Part shown: positions 8,540 through 17,783 of the stretch, one piece after another
Numbering within the stretch: the stretch's first letter is position 1
Layout: each line of letters starts with the position of its first letter
Assembly (NCBI GenBank): GCA_963740395.1
Contig: CAVUEP010000008.1
Location: forward strand, 28,235-92,234
Direction of reading: 5' to 3'
Source: CADEEN01 sp963740395
GTDB taxonomy: Bacteria; Pseudomonadota; Gammaproteobacteria; Burkholderiales; Burkholderiaceae_C
DNA: 64,000 bases
The notes under the pieces: generated by a model
The model's database searches: none
The model's input: the letters and a program-made list of their open reading frames with translations, nothing else
What the model was told of the DNA's origin: nothing
Translations under genes and position numbers: made by a program

Positions 8540-9569
8540 ATGAACACATCGAACTTCGCGTCGTCGCTGCGTGCCCGTTGGGGGGTGTTCTTGCACCTGC
8601 TGATCCTGCTGGTGCTGCCGTTCGCGGCGGCCGGCCCGGCCCGCGCCGACGACTGCGGCATGCAGAACATGCGCCCGTGCCTGATCACGGAGCGCAAGCC
8701 GAGTTGCGACATCAATCTCGTCGAGAGCCAGGGCATGTGCGTGCGCCCTGCCTGCGGCACGGAGAACGCGCGAGCCTGTTCCCGTTCGAGCGGACCACGA
8801 TGGACCTCGTGCTCAAGGTGCCGGCGCCGCAGCCCTGTGATGCGAACCTGAAGGCCGAGGGCGGCGTCTGCGTCAGGCCGCGCTGCGGACTCGAAGGCGG
8901 GCCGCCCTGCACCATTTTCCAGCGGGTGCCGAGTTGCGACCTCAACCTGGCCGAGACGCCGGCCGGGTGCGTGCACCCGAATTGCGGCCGGCTCGGCCAA
9001 GCCCCCTGCGGGCTCGCAGTCAAGCGCGCCACCTTTGGCCCCTGCGATGTGAACCTGATCCCGCGCAACGGCCAGTGCGTGCGGCCCGGTGTCCCTGGGG
9101 CCTCCGCTGGCGCTGCGCCGGCGCAGACCAACGCCGCCGTGCCCGTCTCCGCACCACCCGCACCGCGTCCGGCCACACAGGCGCCGCCTCCGCCTCCGCC
9201 GCGGACGACTGCATTGTTGCCCCCGCCTCCGCCGCCTGCGCCCCCGCGGACGAATCGGTACCGCCTGCACCTGCACCTGCACCTGCACCTGCACCGCCGA
9301 CGGTCGCGCAGCCCGCGGGCGAGATCGAGATCGACACCGACCGAGTCGGCCACGACATGCATGGCTTCAATGTGGCCCAGGCGAATCCGGCGATGTGCCA
9401 GTCAAGTTGCACCAACGATGCGCAGTGCGTGGCCTGGACCTACGTCAAGCCCGGCATCCAGGGCGCGGCGCCGCGCTGCTACCTGAAGAACGCCGTGCCC
9501 GCGGCGGCGCGCAACAACTGCTGCGTGTCGGGCACCAAGGGCGGCGCGTCGATGTCGGCGACGCGCTGA
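8540..9569 (+). CDS. Exported Cys-repeat protein with C-terminal PAN domain, interrupted by two frameshifts
   Basis: The start at 8540 has GGGAGAAG just upstream and a signal anchor ending ARADD. A repeat of roughly 35-40 residues follows with the pattern C-G-x4-P/A-C ... C-D-x-N-L-x5-G-x-C-V-x-P, seen about four times. This is followed by a Pro-rich linker and a C-terminal PAN/Apple-like domain (GHDMHGFNV, CQSSCTNDAQCVAWTYV, NNCCVSG). Reading requires leaving the first frame near 8775 and changing again near 9200-9250. Each change equals one missing base, and the protein is coherent on both sides. I take it as one gene broken by sequence error or recent mutation. Confidence 0.6.
9264..9293 (+). 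repeat. Five tandem CCTGCA hexamers
   Basis: Five perfect copies of CCTGCA encode a Pro-Ala linker in the frame of the downstream PAN domain. The run is in phase with the codons, so copy-number changes would lengthen or shorten the linker without shifting the frame. It sits just after the second frameshift of the gene. Confidence 0.8.
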
Positions 9570-9645
9570 TAGCGCGGTGCGCGTGACGACGCCTATCAAC
9601 GAACGGCTGACGACTGCCATCGCCACCTCTACAGGAGACCCTGCC

Positions 9646-10266
9646 ATGCCCGTTTTCGTCGCTTCCAGGCCCTGCGCACCGACCAGCCCGTTGCGCCGCC
9701 GCGTGTCACGCGTGGCCACGGCCGCGCTGGGCCTGCTGATCCTCGCCGGCCCGGCGCAGGCATTGCCCACTGCCAACGTCGACCGTGCGGACGTGGCGCC
9801 CAAACCGCTGCTGAGCAAGCCGGTGCCGGCACCCGCGCCCGCGGCCCTGCCCGACACCAGCGCCCTGCTGCCCGCAGGCGAGTACGTGCTGCGGCTCACG
9901 CTCAAGGGCGAGACGCTGGCACAGCCGGTGAAGGTCGGGCGCACCGGCGGCCATGTGAGCGCCGTCGTCGGCGGCAGCGAAACCCTGAGGGGCACCCTCG
10001 ACGCCGCGGGTCGGCTGCAACTGGCCGGCGGCAACGCCACCGACCGGCTCGAACTCGGCGCCACGGTAGCCAACCGCCGCGCCAGCGGCCAGGCCCAACT
10101 CGGTCGCGGCGCCAATCGCATGAACGGCAGCTTCACGCTCGACCCGGCGGTGCAGGGCGCGAAGAAGATGAAGGAGTACCAGGCGCCCGGCACGGCCGCG
10201 GCCGAATGCGGCTTCTTCTGCAAGCTCGGCAAGGCCTGGGACGGCCTGACCAAATGGGCCGGCTGA
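9646..10266 (+). CDS. Small exported protein of unknown function
   Basis: The product is 206 aa. ATG 9646 is preceded by ACAGGAGA (9631-9638), which favours it over the in-frame start at 9577. A twin-Arg-like basic N-region (SPLRRRVSR) precedes a hydrophobic core and ALPTA cleavage. The mature protein has a beta-rich domain (GEYVLRLTLKGETLAQPVKV, GTLDAAGRLQLAGGNATDRL) reading like a small lipid- or ligand-binding sandwich. A short C-terminal segment with two Cys follows (ECGFFCKLGKAWDGLTKW). No family was recognised. Confidence 0.6.
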   Translation: MPVFVASRPCAPTSPLRRRVSRVATAALGLLILAGPAQALPTANVDRADVAPKPLLSKPVPAPAPAALPDTSALLPAGEYVLRLTLKGETLAQPVKVGRTGGHVSAVVGGSETLRGTLDAAGRLQLAGGNATDRLELGATVANRRASGQAQLGRGANRMNGSFTLDPAVQGAKKMKEYQAPGTAAAECGFFCKLGKAWDGLTKWAG

Positions 10267-10302
10267 CGCCTGCTGTGCACAACCCATGAACGGAGCCATC
10301 GC

Positions 10303-11061
10303 ATGAACGAGATCTACAGAGCGGGCACTGCCCCGCGCCGTCACCTCCTGGCCTGCCTCGCTGCAACGCTGTGCCTGGCCGTCGCCGCACCGGCGCTGGC
10401 CCAGTCCAACGCCCGCGTCGACGACTCGGCGTCGAGCAAGGAACTGCGCAGCGTCAAGCGCCAGGCCGGTGCCAAGCCGGCGGTGGCGATCTACGAATTC
10501 CGCAGCGCGGTGCCCGAGGTGCAGGTCGGTGCGGCGCAGGAGATGTTCGTCACCGCGCTCATCAAGTCGGGCGCCTTCGCCGTGGCCGAGCGCCAGCGGC
10601 TGAATGAAGGCCTGATGCGCGAGCGCCAGTTGCAAGCGGGCGGTATCACCGCCGGGCCCGCCGCCGGGCAGGTGGCCGCTGCGCGCTATGTCTTCGAGGT
10701 CGTGGTGTCGGAAGCCAATCGAGGCGCCAGCGAGAGCGCGCAAAGCTTCAACATCGGCGGCATGACGGTCGGCGGCGGCAAGAGCGCCGACGCGATCGGG
10801 CTGGATGTGCGCATCGTCGATGTGCAGTCGGGCCTGGTGGTCGATGCGGTCAACGTGGTCAAGGCCATCGAGGCCAGCACCAGCAACGTCAGCGGCGTGG
10901 GCAACCTGCTCGGCTCGCTGCGCGGCTTGTCGGGCAAGGCGATGCCGATCAGCCTGGACGCCGAGAGTCGCTCGAGTCGCAAAGAGGGCGTGGACCGCGC
11001 GCTGCGCGCCTGCATCGAAGTGGCCGTGGCCGAACTGGCGCGCCGGCTCGGTGCCGAGTGA
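10303..11061 (+). CDS. CsgG/HfaB-like exported protein
   Basis: The product is 252 aa. GGAG at 10292-10295 precedes ATG 10303. A Sec signal peptide ends ALAQS. There is no lipobox Cys at the cleavage site, unlike classical CsgG. The mature part shows the CsgG family pattern: VAIYEFRSAVPEVQVG, a MFVTALIKSGAFAVAERQ segment, GxxTAGPAAGQVAAARYVF, and DVRIVDVQSGLVVDAV near the C-terminus. CsgG proteins form outer-membrane export pores for curli-like subunits. The absence of a lipid anchor makes pore function uncertain here. The context of small exported proteins fits a secretion or surface-assembly role, which is inference. Confidence 0.75.
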   Translation: MNEIYRAGTAPRRHLLACLAATLCLAVAAPALAQSNARVDDSASSKELRSVKRQAGAKPAVAIYEFRSAVPEVQVGAAQEMFVTALIKSGAFAVAERQRLNEGLMRERQLQAGGITAGPAAGQVAAARYVFEVVVSEANRGASESAQSFNIGGMTVGGGKSADAIGLDVRIVDVQSGLVVDAVNVVKAIEASTSNVSGVGNLLGSLRGLSGKAMPISLDAESRSSRKEGVDRALRACIEVAVAELARRLGAE

Positions 11062-11074
11062 GGCGCGGGCTTCG

Positions 11075-11770
11075 ATGCAGCGCCGGCAAATGATCTTCGG
11101 CGCGGCGGCCGCGACGGGCTCGTTCGGCAGCCTCGTGCTCGGCGGCGACGTGCTGGCCCTGGGCCTGGACAGCCAGTCGGCGCTGTTCCTGGCGCCTGAC
11201 GGTCGGCCCCTGCTGCTGCGCCGCTTCATGCCGGCCGCCGGGCCGCTGCAGCGCCACGCCTCGCGGCCTGGCGCCTGGTATGCGCTGCTGTACTTGCCGA
11301 TGGCGGCGCAGTGGCCGGTGCAATTGCAGCTCTGGTCGACCGAGCGCGGCCACGACCTGCGCCTGTACGCCCTGGACGCCGCGCCCGACGAGGCGCCCGG
11401 CGTGGTCCAGGCCCTGCCGATCGACACCGAAACCAGCCGCGTCGGCCGGCCGCCGCGCCTGTCGAGTCGCTTCATGCTGCCCGCGGCCAGCGCCGCGCCC
11501 GCCGTGTACGTGCTGGTCGAACAGTGGCGCATCGACGGCGAGCCGCCCGCGCCGCTGTGGGCCCAGTTGCTGGCTACGCCACCTTCGTCGCGCGAGCGCG
11601 CGCCGTGGTGGGCGTCGCGGCCTCCGTATGCACCCCGCAGCGCTAGCGCCAGTGACGCCGCCGTGGCGCCGCCGAGCCCGCTGACGCAGCAGATGCGCGA
11701 CGGCCAGGCGTTCGAGGTGCCGATCTTGAATTTGCCGGCAGCGCCGGCGTCGTCGGGAGTCTGGCGATGA
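11075..11770 (+). CDS. Exported or periplasmic protein of unknown function
   Basis: The product is 231 aa. ATG at 11075 (MQRRQMIFGAAAATGS) lies 13 bp after the CsgG-like gene. The basic N-terminus and short Ala/Gly-rich core look like a signal peptide or twin-Arg-like signal without a full motif. The body is beta-rich (ALFLAPDGRPLLLRRF, WYALLYLPM, PVQLQLWSTERGHDLRLY, AVYVLVEQWRI). The last codons overlap the next gene by four bases (ATGA). No family was recognised. Confidence 0.55.
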   Translation: MQRRQMIFGAAAATGSFGSLVLGGDVLALGLDSQSALFLAPDGRPLLLRRFMPAAGPLQRHASRPGAWYALLYLPMAAQWPVQLQLWSTERGHDLRLYALDAAPDEAPGVVQALPIDTETSRVGRPPRLSSRFMLPAASAAPAVYVLVEQWRIDGEPPAPLWAQLLATPPSSRERAPWWASRPPYAPRSASASDAAVAPPSPLTQQMRDGQAFEVPILNLPAAPASSGVWR

Positions 11771-12427
11771 ATGCGAGTGATAGCGCAGTCGTGGCGGCAT
11801 CGCTGCTGGCAGTCCTGGTCACGGCGGCCATGCCGGTGCTGGCACAGACTATTCCCGTGACCACGCCGAAACTGGCGCCGCGCGCTCAGGGCCCCACGCC
11901 TGGACAGTCGCAATCGCAACCCCAAGCGAGCCCGCAGTACGCGGGCCAAGCCGGCATGCAACAAGGCAGCTACCAGGCCAGCCCGCCGCAGGCTGGCGGC
12001 TACGCAGCCCCGGCAACGCAGGGCGCTGCCTACGGGGCCTATGCGCCCGCCGTGCCGGCGGCGGCGCCGGTCATACCGCAACGCGCCGAGGCCGGTGCCT
12101 GCCGCGCCCAAACCACGCCCGATCGCCAGACCTTGATGCTGGTCAGCGGCACACCGGCGCTGGCCCGCACGCATGTGCCGCTGGGCGAGTTCCGCGCCCA
12201 ACAGGTCGTGCATTCGTCCGACGGGCGCTGGGCGGTGGCCTACACCAAGCTGCGCGGTGCAGCACAGTTCGCGGCGATGACGATCGACCTCGAACGCTGT
12301 GAAGTGCAGCGGGTGCTCGACCTGAGTGCAGCCGGGCGAAGACGTGCGCTTCGAGGGCGACGACGCCGTGCTGCGCCTGACCGACGGCGAGCGGCGCATC
12401 GGTCTGCGCGACGGGAGGGTGCGGTGA
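11767..12427 (+). CDS. Exported Gln/Pro-rich protein, one frameshift near 12335
   Basis: ATG 11767 overlaps the upstream stop. A signal peptide (MNASDSAVVAASLLAVL..., VLAQT) is followed by a Gln/Ser/Tyr/Pro-rich linker and a C-terminal domain of about 100 aa (TLMLVSGTPALARTHV, VHSSDGRWAVAYTKL, FAAMTIDLERCEVQRVLDL). An extra base near 12335 shifts the frame. In the restored frame the protein continues with GEDVRFEGDDAVLRLTDGE and stops at 12425-12427. That stop overlaps the GTG start of the next gene, which supports the reconstruction. Confidence 0.5.
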
Positions 12428-12936
12428 GGCGCGCAAGGATGTCATGGCGCGGGCGGTTTGCCGCATTCGTGCTGGTGTCGGTCGCGACCGTGGCGCTGCC
12501 GGCTGCGGCGCAGACCGTCGCCTACCGCTACAGCCTGCCCGCGGGCTGGACGAGCAGCGTCGATGGCAGCGTCGAGACGCTCACGCCAGGCAGCGAGGCG
12601 GCCGGCACCGTGCAGGCCCTGCTGCTCGCGCCCAAGCCGCTGGCGCAGGACTTCGAGGCCCAGTTCGACGCCGAGCGCAGCGCGCTCGAGGGCCACTGGG
12701 GTCTGAGCGCACCGCAGGCCACGCCGCCGCAGCGCGGGCGCACCGCGGCCGGCCCCTATGCCGCGCATTTCGCCAGTTACGCCAGCGACGCCGGTCCGCG
12801 CTACATGTCCTTCCTGGCCGTCGGCCGCAGCGGCAAATTCGTGATGGTGGTCTTCGTCGCTGCGAGTGACGAGGCCTTCAACCGCGTCGCGCCGCAAGTC
12901 ACGCAACTGTGGCAGGGCCTGCAGGTGGCGCCCTGA
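12424..12936 (+). CDS. Small exported protein of unknown function
   Basis: The product is 170 aa. The GTG at 12424 has GGGAGG at 12413-12418 and overlaps the previous stop (GTGA). An ATG at 12439 is the alternative, but its upstream purines are too close. The signal peptide ends AAAQT. The mature part resembles small periplasmic proteins with a YRYSLPAGWTSSVDGSVETL opening and a closing helix (FNRVAPQVTQLWQGLQ), similar in style to DUF1795/PsbP-like folds, but I would not assign it. It is the last exported protein before the regulator. Confidence 0.6.
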   Translation: MRRARMSWRGRFAAFVLVSVATVALPAAAQTVAYRYSLPAGWTSSVDGSVETLTPGSEAAGTVQALLLAPKPLAQDFEAQFDAERSALEGHWGLSAPQATPPQRGRTAAGPYAAHFASYASDAGPRYMSFLAVGRSGKFVMVVFVAASDEAFNRVAPQVTQLWQGLQVAP

Positions 12937-12993
12937 ATGCGCCCGCACTCGGCTAGCATCGCCGCGACCCACCCCTTGCGGGCCCCGCGCGCC

Positions 12994-15900
12994 ATGCACC
13001 TGACCCTCTCCGCCCACGCCGCCGCCCATACAGGTGGCGCGCCGATCGCGCTGGCGCTGCGCGACGCCGCACTGCTGGCCTGGTTGGCGCTCGAGGGCCC
13101 GACACCGCGCGCGCGCCTGGCTGCGCTGCTGTGGCCCGACAGCGAACTGGCGTCGGCGCACAACTCGCTGCGCCAGCGCCTGTTCAAGCTGCGCAAACAG
13201 CTCGGCGCCGACGCCGTGACCGGGACCACCACGTTGGCACTGGCCCACGGCGTCACGCATGACCTGGCGGAGGCCGACCAGGTGTTGGGCGCAGGCGCGC
13301 CGGTGGCAGCCGGCGAGTTCGCGGCCTGGCTCGAGCAGCAGCGGCAGCGCCGCCACGGCCGCGTTCGGCAGTCACTGGCCGAGTTGTGCGAGATGGCCGA
13401 GACGGCCGGCGACTGGCCCGATGCGCTGTCGCACGCCCACGAACTGGTCGCGCTCTCGCCGTTGTCGGAAGAAGCGCACCGTCGCGTCATTCGCCTGCAT
13501 TACCTGAGCGGCGACCGCGCCGCCGCGCTGCTGGCCTTCGACCGCTGCGAGCGCATGCTCAAGGACGAAGTCGGCGCACGGCCGGATGCCCAGACCCTGG
13601 CGCTCCTGAGCACGATCGAGTCGGGTGCCAGGTCGGGCAGCGCGCTGGCCGTCTCGTCCGCGATCCCGGCAAATATGCTGCGCCCGCCGCAGATGGTCGG
13701 GCGCCGCGGCGAGTTGCTTGCCGCACTTCACGCCTGGCGCGACGACCGCGTGTTCTGTCTCGAAGGCGAGGCCGGCATGGGCAAGAGCCGGTTGCTGCAG
13801 GAGATCGCCGTGCACCGACCCGATGCGGTCTGCGCCCAGGCACGCCCCGGCGACGCGGTCGTGCCCTATTCGACGCTGGTGCGCCTGCTGCGCGCGTTGA
13901 TGGCCCGCACACCCCAGGTGCAGGACACGTCGACGCTGCGATCGCTGGCCCTGGTGCTGCCCGCGCTCGGCGCGCCGAACGAGATGCTCGTCGGCACCGA
14001 CGCCAGCCACCGGATGGCGCTCGGGCAGGCGGTGGCCGAACGCATCGAGGCCGCACGCCAAGCCGGTGTTGGCGCTGTGATCGTAGACGACCTTCACTTT
14101 GCCGACGATGCGAGCCTGGAGATGTTCTTGCAGCTGTCGCGCGGCGGCGCCGTGCTGCAGTGGGGGTTTGCCAGGCGCCCCGCCGAGGGGTCCCGCGGAC
14201 TGAATGAGCTGGTCGAGGCCTTGCTCGAGGAGCAGCGCCTGGAACCGGTGCCGCTCGCGGCGCTGACACGCGAGCAATTGGCCGAACTGCTGGACACTTT
14301 GAGCCTGCCCGCGTCGCAGGTCGCCGCGCTGTCGCAAACGCTGCATCAGCACACCGGCGGAAACCCGCTGTTCGTGCTTGAGACCTTGCGTCAGTCGTGG
14401 GTCGATTCGAGTCTGGCGGGGGGTCGGCTGCCGCGACCCGTCAGCGTGACGCGGCTGATCGAGCGCCGCGTGATGCGCTTGTCGCCTGCGGCGGTGCGTC
14501 TGGCACGTTGCGCTGCGGTGGCGGGGGTCGACTTCTCGATCGAACTGGCGGCAGTGGTGCTGGCCGTGCCCGTGATCGACCTGGCCGATGCCTGGACCGA
14601 ACTCGAGCAGGCCCAGGTTTTCGCCGACGGGGCCTTCGCCCATGACCTGATCAACGAAACGGTGCGTGCGGCCCTGCCGCGCCAGATCGCGCGCCATCTG
14701 CATGGCGAGGTCGCCTCGCATCTGGAGTCGCGCGGTGCTGAGGCGGCGTCGGTGGCAGCGCATTGGCTGGCGGCCGGAGAAACCCGGCGCGCCCTGCCGT
14801 TCCTGCGCCGCGCCGGGGAAACGGCCATGGCGCAGCGCCGCTTCGGCGAGGCAGCCGCGACCTTCGAGAACGAGGCCCAGCTACGCCTGGGACTGGATGA
14901 CCGGTCGGGCGCGTTTGCCGCGGCGCATGCCATGCGCCAGGCCTGTTTCGAGCTCGACCTGGGGGACCGCACCGACGCGGCGCTCGAGTTGATGCAGCGA
15001 GCCGCATGCACACCGCAGCAGCGGGCGTCGGCGCAGGCCGAGCGGGCGATCGTTTGCATGCACCGAGGCGCAATGCTCGCCGCCGAGGAGGCGGTCGTGG
15101 CCGGGCTCGCTGCGCTCGGCAGCTTGGCCGAGCCCGCGTTGCGGTCCCTGCTGAACCAGCACCTGGCCGCGGTGCGTGTCTGGCAGCATCGCCCGGCCGA
15201 GGCCTTCGAACTGATGCGCAGCATCGAGTCCGACGTCGAGGCGACCTGCGACATCGACCGGCAAGTCGAGTTCGCCCAGGGCTATGCCGTCGTCCTCGAG
15301 CATCTCGATCGACCGGCGGAATCGGCGGTCTGGTACCGGCGCGCCGCGGACAAGGCGATCGCCGGAGCCAAGCTGCCGGCTGCGGCTCAGGCCTTGCTCA
15401 ACCTGGCCATCGGTAGTCGCGACAGTGGCCAGCTCGACACGGCCCTGGCCACATTGCAGGAAGCCCAGGCGCTGCTCGTGAGCCTGCCCGAAGGGGCGAT
15501 TCCCTACTCCAGCCTGGACGTGAATTTCGGCATTGTGATGCGCGACCTTGGCCGCTACGGCGAGGCGCTCGACTGGCTCGATCGGGCGATCGAACGGGGT
15601 CGCGTCCATGTCCCTGGCTGGGTACCGCTGTTCTTGGCCCACCGCGCCCAGACCTGGCTCGCGCTCGGCCAGCTGTCGCAAGCGCAGCAGGATCTCAATG
15701 CCGCCGCTGTCGACGAAGCGCCGCCGCTGGCGCGGCTGCGGTGCGAGCTGGCGAGCGCGCAATTGCAGCGCTCGCTCGGTAAGGACGCTGGCGCAGCATT
15801 CGCGCGCGCCGAGGCGCAGATCGGCGTCAACGGCCGCGCCCTGTCCCGGCATCGACTGGTGCTGATGCGCTGCAGCGTGCTCGACCCGGCCGAGGCGCTG

Positions 15901-16290
15901 GCCGCCGCGGGCGAGGTGCTCGACTCAGCGCTGGCGGCCAAGCGCGCGGGCGTGATGGTCGCCGCGCGAACGCGGCTATGCGAAGCTGCGCTGGCCCTGG
16001 GCCATCATGCCGAGGCAGCGCGTCAGGCCCGGCTGTTGGCCGAACTGGCGCCGGGCGACAGCTGCGACGAGTTGTACCGTGGTGAGGTCTGGCTGGCCGC
16101 GTACCAGGCCTTGGCGGCAGTCGACCCGAAGTCGGCCGCCAAGGTGTTGGAACGGGCGCTGAGCTGGGTCCACGAGGTGGCCAATCGGCATGTGCCGCAA
16201 GCCTTCCGCGACAGCTTTTTGCACCGCAATGCGGTGAACAGCAAGTTGCTCGCGTTCGCGTCCCGCAACGCCGCCTTGGCAGCCGACTGA
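12994..16290 (+). CDS. BTAD/winged-helix AAA-ATPase transcriptional regulator with TPR sensor
   Basis: The product is 1098 aa. The start is placed at ATG 12994 rather than 12937 because the family normally begins within a few residues of the first strand, and because TAGCAT at about 12953 looks like a -10. Residues ~20-85 form a winged-helix region (LWPDSELASAHNSLRQRLFKL). Residues ~95-210 form a bacterial transcriptional activation (BTAD) helical domain. An STAND/AAA ATPase follows with Walker A GEAGMGKS (258-265) and Walker B VIVDDLHFAD (about 362-371). TPR-like helices run to the end. It is a paralogue of the gene at 2-1879 and lies directly downstream of the exported-protein block. The likely role is activation of that block, which is inference. 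Confidence 0.8.
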   Translation: MHLTLSAHAAAHTGGAPIALALRDAALLAWLALEGPTPRARLAALLWPDSELASAHNSLRQRLFKLRKQLGADAVTGTTTLALAHGVTHDLAEADQVLGAGAPVAAGEFAAWLEQQRQRRHGRVRQSLAELCEMAETAGDWPDALSHAHELVALSPLSEEAHRRVIRLHYLSGDRAAALLAFDRCERMLKDEVGARPDAQTLALLSTIESGARSGSALAVSSAIPANMLRPPQMVGRRGELLAALHAWRDDRVFCLEGEAGMGKSRLLQEIAVHRPDAVCAQARPGDAVVPYSTLVRLLRALMARTPQVQDTSTLRSLALVLPALGAPNEMLVGTDASHRMALGQAVAERIEAARQAGVGAVIVDDLHFADDASLEMFLQLSRGGAVLQWGFARRPAEGSRGLNELVEALLEEQRLEPVPLAALTREQLAELLDTLSLPASQVAALSQTLHQHTGGNPLFVLETLRQSWVDSSLAGGRLPRPVSVTRLIERRVMRLSPAAVRLARCAAVAGVDFSIELAAVVLAVPVIDLADAWTELEQAQVFADGAFAHDLINETVRAALPRQIARHLHGEVASHLESRGAEAASVAAHWLAAGETRRALPFLRRAGETAMAQRRFGEAAATFENEAQLRLGLDDRSGAFAAAHAMRQACFELDLGDRTDAALELMQRAACTPQQRASAQAERAIVCMHRGAMLAAEEAVVAGLAALGSLAEPALRSLLNQHLAAVRVWQHRPAEAFELMRSIESDVEATCDIDRQVEFAQGYAVVLEHLDRPAESAVWYRRAADKAIAGAKLPAAAQALLNLAIGSRDSGQLDTALATLQEAQALLVSLPEGAIPYSSLDVNFGIVMRDLGRYGEALDWLDRAIERGRVHVPGWVPLFLAHRAQTWLALGQLSQAQQDLNAAAVDEAPPLARLRCELASAQLQRSLGKDAGAAFARAEAQIGVNGRALSRHRLVLMRCSVLDPAEALAAAGEVLDSALAAKRAGVMVAARTRLCEAALALGHHAEAARQARLLAELAPGDSCDELYRGEVWLAAYQALAAVDPKSAAKVLERALSWVHEVANRHVPQAFRDSFLHRNAVNSKLLAFASRNAALAAD

Positions 16291-16338
16291 CGGCGGCAAC
16301 TGGTGCCACGCAGCCGCGGCCTGCGCTGCGCGCCAGAG

Positions 16339-16640
16339 GGCCCTACAGCCCCGCGGCCGCCCACAGCGCCTTGGCCTTGTGGCTGCGGCCGGCCCTGACG
16401 GGCCTTCACTTGGCTGCGCCAAGTGGGCCCCGCCGCAAGCCAGCCGGGTCGCTGGCGCGACCGCTGGCCCTACAGCCCGGCCGCTGCACGCAGCGCCTTG
16501 GCCTTGTGGCTGCGGCCGGCCCTGGCGGGCCTTGACTTGGCTGCGCCAAGTGAGCTTCGCCGCAAGGCAGCCGGGTCGCTGCGCGACCGCTGGCCTTAGC
16601 GGCCAGCCGCTGCACGCAGCGCGGCTGCCTTGTCGGTCCG
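16339..16640. repeat. Tandem ~127-bp repeat at the 3' end of metK (two full copies plus partial)
   Basis: Copy 1 spans 16339-16465 and copy 2 spans 16466-16591. A third, shorter and diverged copy starts at 16592 and runs into the last codons of metK. Each full copy contains GGCCCTACAG at its start, the block CTTGGCCTTGTGGCTGCGGC, and the small inverted repeat CTTGGCTGCGCCAAG. The shared piece CCGCTGCACGCAGCG is the metK C-terminal coding sequence. The array therefore looks as if it grew from the end of metK or from an intergenic repeat next to it. It fills the convergent gap between the regulator and metK. Confidence 0.75.
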
Positions 16641-17783
16641 CTCCCAGCGTGAACTCGGGCTCTTCGCGGCCGAAGTGGCCGTAGGCGGCGGTCTTCTCGT
16701 AGATCGGGCGCAGCAGGTCGAGCATCTGGATGATGCCCTTGGGGCGCAGGTCGAAGTGCTCGGCGCACCAGCGCGGACGATCTTGTCGTCGCTGATCACG
16801 CCGGTGCCTTCGGTGTAGACGGTGATGTTCATCGGCTCGCGCCACGCCGATGGCGTAGGCCACCTGGATCTGGCACTGGCGCGCCAGGCCGGCGGCGACG
16901 ATGTTCTTGGCCACATAGCGCGCGGCGTAGGCGGCACTGCGGTCGACCTTGCTCGGGTCCTTGCCGCAGAACGCGCCGCCGCCGTGCGGGCAGGCGCCGC
17001 CGTAGGTGTCGACGATGATCTTGCGCCCGGTCAGGCCGCAGTCGCCCTGCGGGCCGCCGACGACGAAGCGGCCGGTCGGGTTGATCAGGTACTTGGTGTT
17101 CTTCAGCCACTCCTTGGGCAGCACCGGCTTGATGATCTCTTCGATGATCGCTTCGTTGAACGAGGCCTTCATCTTCTTCGAGGTCTCGCTCTGGTCGGGG
17201 CTGTGCTGCGTCGACAGCACCACGGTGTCGATGCTGTGCGGCTTGCCGTCGACGTAGCGCATCGTCACCTGGCTCTTGGCGTCGGGGCGCAGGAAGGGCA
17301 GGCGGCCGTCCTTGCGCAACTGGGCCTGGCGCTCGACCAGGCGGTGCGCGTAGTAGATCGGCGCGGGCATCAGCTCGGGCGTCTCGTCGCAGGCGTAGCC
17401 GAACATCAGGCCCTGGTCGCCGGCGCCGGTGTTGAGGTGGTCGTCGCGACGCATGGTCGACGCCCTGGGCGATGTCGTTGCTCTGCTTGTCGTAGGCCGA
17501 CCATCACCGCGCAGCCCTTGTAGTCGATGCCGTAGTCGGTGTTGTCGTAGCCGATGCGCTTCATGGTGTCGCGCGCGACCTGGATGTAGTCGACATGCGC
17601 ATTGGTCGTGATCTCGCCGGCCAGCACCACCAGGCCGGTGTTGCACAGCGTCTCGGCGGCGACGCGCGAGCGCGGGTCCTGCTTGAAGATCGCGTCGAGG
17701 ATGGCGTCGGAGATCTGGTCGGACACCTTGTCGGGGTGTCCTTCGGAGACGGATTCGGATGTGAAGAGAAAATCGTTGGCCAC
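16596..17783 (-). CDS. metK: S-adenosylmethionine synthetase, about five frameshifts
   Basis: The enzyme makes S-adenosylmethionine from methionine and ATP. The GTG start at 17783 has GGAG about 7 bases upstream and gives VANDFLFTSESVSEGHPDKV, the family N-terminus. Other signatures are GAGDQGLMFGYACDET, GGPQGDCGLTGRKIIVDTYG and GGGAFCGKDPSKVDRSAAYAAR (reading pieces together). The end is WERTDKAAALRAAAGR at 16596. The frame changes near 17460-17500 (twice), 16835, 16770 and 16645. The last is a single extra base in the PEFTWE codons. Its length (about 395 codons) and content are otherwise normal. It must be functional in the organism, so the shifts are most likely sequence errors. Confidence 0.85.

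Noticed and set aside
9706..12399. An 897-codon minus-strand frame opposite the CsgG region
   Set aside because: It is an antisense shadow. The plus strand has a series of signal peptides and ribosome sites with overlapping starts and stops, which the minus frame lacks.
16339..16640. CRISPR-like array
   Set aside because: The repeats are ~127 bp and contiguous, without unique spacers, and no cas genes are near.
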